Below, piece by piece: positions 35,926 to 37,906 of a stretch of DNA of 37,906 nucleotides (within the stretch, counting starts at the first letter, position 1; every line of letters begins with the position of its first letter). The DNA comes from Nitrososphaerota archaeon (GTDB taxonomy: Archaea > Thermoproteota > Nitrososphaeria > Nitrososphaerales > Gagatemarchaeaceae): NCBI GenBank assembly GCA_029785825.1, contig JAFLYY010000003.1, positions 1 through 37,906 on the forward strand, in the 5' to 3' direction. Below the pieces are notes generated by a model. The model saw only the letters and a program-made list of their open reading frames with translations. It did not search any database and was not told the DNA's origin. Made by a program: the position numbers and the translations under genes.

Positions 35926-37233
35926 TCACGCTGGTGACGACACGAGCTTGGCAGATGGTGGCGTCTCCGGCCCCGCCGGGGTGGCGGTGACTCTCCCGCC
36001 GCTCATGCTTTCGTAGTCGCGCTGTATTCTCGGGCCGATCAGCACGAACCCTAAGAATATCAACATGACGAACGCCGCCAGCGAATACCACCCCCACGCC
36101 GGAGCGGATGACAACAGCTCGAAGCTGGCCGGCCCGACCGCCGCGGCCGTCGACCTCCCCGAAGAGGTCGCGGCGTAGTAGTACCCCTGGTAGGTCCCTC
36201 TGTTCCCCGACTTCGAGAACAGTGCCATCACCGTCTGCGACGGGACGGTCGCCATGACCTCCCCCAGCGTCAGGACGACCATGACCGCTTCATACTGGAG
36301 GAACCCGGTGGAGAGCCCGGCCATCAAAAAGCTGGCGACCAGCAGGAGCGGGGAGATGAGGAGGGGGAGCACCAGGGTCCTCGCCCTCTGGACCATGTTG
36401 ATGAGCGGCAACTGGAGGAGGACGATGACCCCCCCGTTGGTCGCGAAGAGGTATCCTATCTCGGTGTTGGTAAAGTGCAGGAAGTATGCCACGTAGAGGG
36501 CCAGGGGTTGGATTTCGTACCCCACGGCGAAGAACAGGCCCGCCGCCAGGAACAGGAAGCCGATGATGTTCCTGTCCTCCTTCCACGACAGCAGCCGCCG
36601 CGACGGCCCCTCGCTGGCGTCCTCCGACGCCCTGACCCCTCCAGAGATCCGGAAGGCCGTGAGCAGTATCACCGGGACGATCATGACTGCGCTGATGAAG
36701 AAGACGATCGCATAGCCGTACGCGTCCGTGATGGGCCCCCCCAGCGCAGGGCCGATGGCGAAACCCAGGTTCCCGCCTATGGTCAGCAGGTTGTAGCCGG
36801 ACCGGATCTGGTTGACAGGCTGGCCTGCGATGATAGACCCGGTGGCGGGGTGGGAGAGCCCCCTCAGGAAGGAGAACAGAGGGTACGAGACGAAGAAGTA
36901 GATGGCGGGCGAGTTGTCCAGGACCATGAAACCCAGGACGACCGAAGCTACGATCGAGGCGTAGTATCCGGCCAGCATCACCCGCCTCGGCCCCGCGGCG
37001 TCGGTCAGCCTTCCGCCGACTAGCCGGCTCAACAGGGTGAAGACTCCTGCGGCAAAGTACACCGCCCCTGTGGCCGCCAGATTGATGCCTCTGACCTCTA
37101 GGAGGTAGAGGCCGAAGAACGGCATGGCCATGGAGAAGCCGAACGAGTTCAGCGTCCTGATGGCGAAGAGCGCCCAGGCCTCCCCCTGTAGGCCTCTGAG
37201 CCCGTCGAGCCCGTACCTCGAAGAAAACGACAA
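35926..37233 (-). CDS. MFS transporter
   Basis: From TTG 37233 the product has 435 residues and about twelve helices: LFAIRTLNSFGFSMAMPFFG, LYLLEVRGINLAATGAVYFA, then the helix 2-3 loop GRLTDAAGPRRVMLAGYYAS, which keeps the MFS G-R-x-x-D-x-x-G-x-R-R signature. A central loop rich in charges (RASEDASEGPSRRLLSWKED) splits the halves. It resembles multidrug-type exporters, but the substrate is unknown. The frame is open further upstream to 37383, but that part overlaps the zinc-ribbon gene and is not MFS-like. The C-terminal 40 residues are hydrophilic. Confidence 0.82.
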   Translation of the reverse strand: MSFSSRYGLDGLRGLQGEAWALFAIRTLNSFGFSMAMPFFGLYLLEVRGINLAATGAVYFAAGVFTLLSRLVGGRLTDAAGPRRVMLAGYYASIVASVVLGFMVLDNSPAIYFFVSYPLFSFLRGLSHPATGSIIAGQPVNQIRSGYNLLTIGGNLGFAIGPALGGPITDAYGYAIVFFISAVMIVPVILLTAFRISGGVRASEDASEGPSRRLLSWKEDRNIIGFLFLAAGLFFAVGYEIQPLALYVAYFLHFTNTEIGYLFATNGGVIVLLQLPLINMVQRARTLVLPLLISPLLLVASFLMAGLSTGFLQYEAVMVVLTLGEVMATVPSQTVMALFSKSGNRGTYQGYYYAATSSGRSTAAAVGPASFELLSSAPAWGWYSLAAFVMLIFLGFVLIGPRIQRDYESMSGGRVTATPAGPETPPSAKLVSSPA

Positions 37234-37247
37234 ACTTCGCGTCGTCT

Positions 37248-37424
37248 CTACGCCCGGCTTCCCGACGCCGGGTCCTGCTGCCTGAAGCCTAGTCCAGCAG
37301 AATCCATCTTCTTCACGCAGTCGCCACAGCGGAGCCCTCGCGGGGTCCGGTAGAGCCTGATCTTGGCCCCGCACTGGGGGCACTCCTTGTACTGGCCCTT
37401 GGACTGGCGACCTGGTTCCTCCAT
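37248..37424 (-). CDS. Small zinc-ribbon protein
   Basis: The product has 58 residues from ATG 37424 (or 64 from 37442) and includes KECPQCGAKIRLYRTPRGLR and CGDCVKK. C-x2-C-x14-C-x2-C forms one zinc ribbon, flanked by basic, unstructured tails. Such ribbons are frequent in archaea and bind RNA, DNA or proteins; nothing tells which here. It lies 14 bases before the TTG of the MFS gene on the same strand, and is divergent from the helicase gene. Confidence 0.7.
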   Translation of the reverse strand: MEEPGRQSKGQYKECPQCGAKIRLYRTPRGLRCGDCVKKMDSAGLGFRQQDPASGSRA

Positions 37425-37543
37425 GGAGCCGCCCCCTCGCACACCCTCTTCTTATCCGCTGCTGAATGAGCTTCCCTGTCTTAAATATGGGGGCCGGGGC
37501 CGCTCAGCAAAGTGTCAGAATATCACTCAGATGGTGCCCGCCG

Positions 37544-37906
37544 TTGAGCGGCTTCGAGTCTTTCCCCCTGAGCCCTGCCATAAGGAAGGGGGTCGCCTCC
37601 TCAGGCTACGTAAGGCCCTTCCCCATCCAGGCCCAGGCAATAGGCCCGCTCCTGGAAAGGAGGAATCTCATAGGCCAGGCCAAGGCCGGCTCGGGCAAGA
37701 CCCTCGCCTTCGGCATCCCGCTAGTGCAGTCTGTCGACACGTCCCAGGGGCGCGTCCAGGCTCTGGTGCTCGCACCCACGAGGGAGCTCGCGGTGCAGAT
37801 AACCCTCGAACTCCAGAAGATCGGGTCCTACACGTCCGTGAGGGTGGTGACCGTTTATGGGGGGCAGTCGATGAACGTACAGCTGGACGCCCTAAGGAGG
37901 GGCGCC
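37544..37906 (+). CDS. DEAD-box RNA helicase, N-terminal part (truncated by window end)
   Basis: The visible 121 residues give FESFPLSPAIRKGVASSGYV and RPFPIQAQAI (Q-motif), NLIGQAKAGSGKTLAFGIPL (motif I, Walker A), LVLAPTRELAVQI (motif Ia) and VYGGQSMNVQLDALRRGA (the GG motif), in DEAD-box order. It unwinds or remodels RNA with ATP. TTG 37544 directly precedes the Q-motif region. The frame is open back to ATG 37487, but that codon overlaps the TATA-like TTAAATA at 37481-37487. The rest lies beyond the window. Confidence 0.92.
   Translation, partial: MSGFESFPLSPAIRKGVASSGYVRPFPIQAQAIGPLLERRNLIGQAKAGSGKTLAFGIPLVQSVDTSQGRVQALVLAPTRELAVQITLELQKIGSYTSVRVVTVYGGQSMNVQLDALRRGA

Overview
The window looks like a piece of a GC-rich archaeal chromosome, probably Thermoproteota/Nitrososphaeria-like; the exact lineage cannot be fixed from sequence alone. 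The reasons are: a tRNA-Asp with an encoded CCA and two short introns (anticodon loop and T-loop); TATA-like boxes about 25 bases before many start codons, which implies leaderless transcripts; a FlaI/TadA-type secretion ATPase; an Agl3/SQD1-type UDP-sulfoquinovose synthase; and membrane-sensor/winged-helix regulator pairs typical of archaea. Many starts are GTG or TTG, and two may be CTG.

Layout. 1-1470: edge of a gene, a small zinc-finger membrane protein, and mostly decayed sequence. 1482-2171: an AbrB-type VapBC pair followed by the first copy of a dispersed repeat. 2459-3092: a frameshifted gene. 3244-4794: an orphan secretion ATPase. 4939-9624: a sulfur/thiol/metal-stress region, with SQR-like flavoprotein and DsrE, a PadR-led operon of small cysteine-rich and thioredoxin-like proteins, and a divergent ArsR-methyltransferase-membrane protein operon. 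The ArsR promoter and the SQR promoter carry almost the same operator-like word. 9646-10443: a remnant of a second secretion ATPase and two small genes.

10691-13797 is the most striking stretch: four toxin-antitoxin pairs (VapBC, RelBE-like, HicAB, RelBE-like), each bracketed by copies of one imperfect repeat in the same orientation. A further copy lies just after the VapBC at 1482-2171. The arrangement resembles a cassette array. 13916-15674 holds bacterial-type folate genes folP, folK and folB, unusual in archaea, next to a frameshifted companion. 16485-17591 is a DUF155/RMND1-like protein. 17747-19689 is an arsenic resistance operon (arsR-acr3-arsC). 19708-22281 is a GH38 alpha-mannosidase.

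23599-24773 encodes a small secreted protein, a five-helix membrane protein with two H-X13-H pairs (a candidate di-heme cytochrome b) and a Rieske protein, which together look like a minimal electron-transfer complex. 24867-28084 has a DUF4382 surface protein, a membrane winged-helix regulator and an MFS transporter. 28085-31523 holds a GT4 glycosyltransferase and UDP-sulfoquinovose synthase. The synthase gene is interrupted by a 349-residue LAGLIDADG intein placed exactly before the catalytic TMGEYGTP motif. A 7-helix sensor/winged-helix pair and an 11-bp inverted repeat sit upstream of it. 32804-34490 has a DHDPS/KDG-aldolase-family enzyme, DNA-3-methyladenine glycosylase I and a tiny zinc finger.

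34529-35741 is a decayed integrated element: tRNA-Asp, a broken tyrosine integrase, and an operon of excisionase-like HTH, an 88-residue protein and a third gene, with single-base frameshifts in three of the four genes. 35926-37906 has an MFS transporter, a zinc-ribbon protein and the start of a DEAD-box helicase. Frameshifts cluster in accessory relics while the long core genes are intact, which favours real decay over sequencing error, though errors cannot be excluded.
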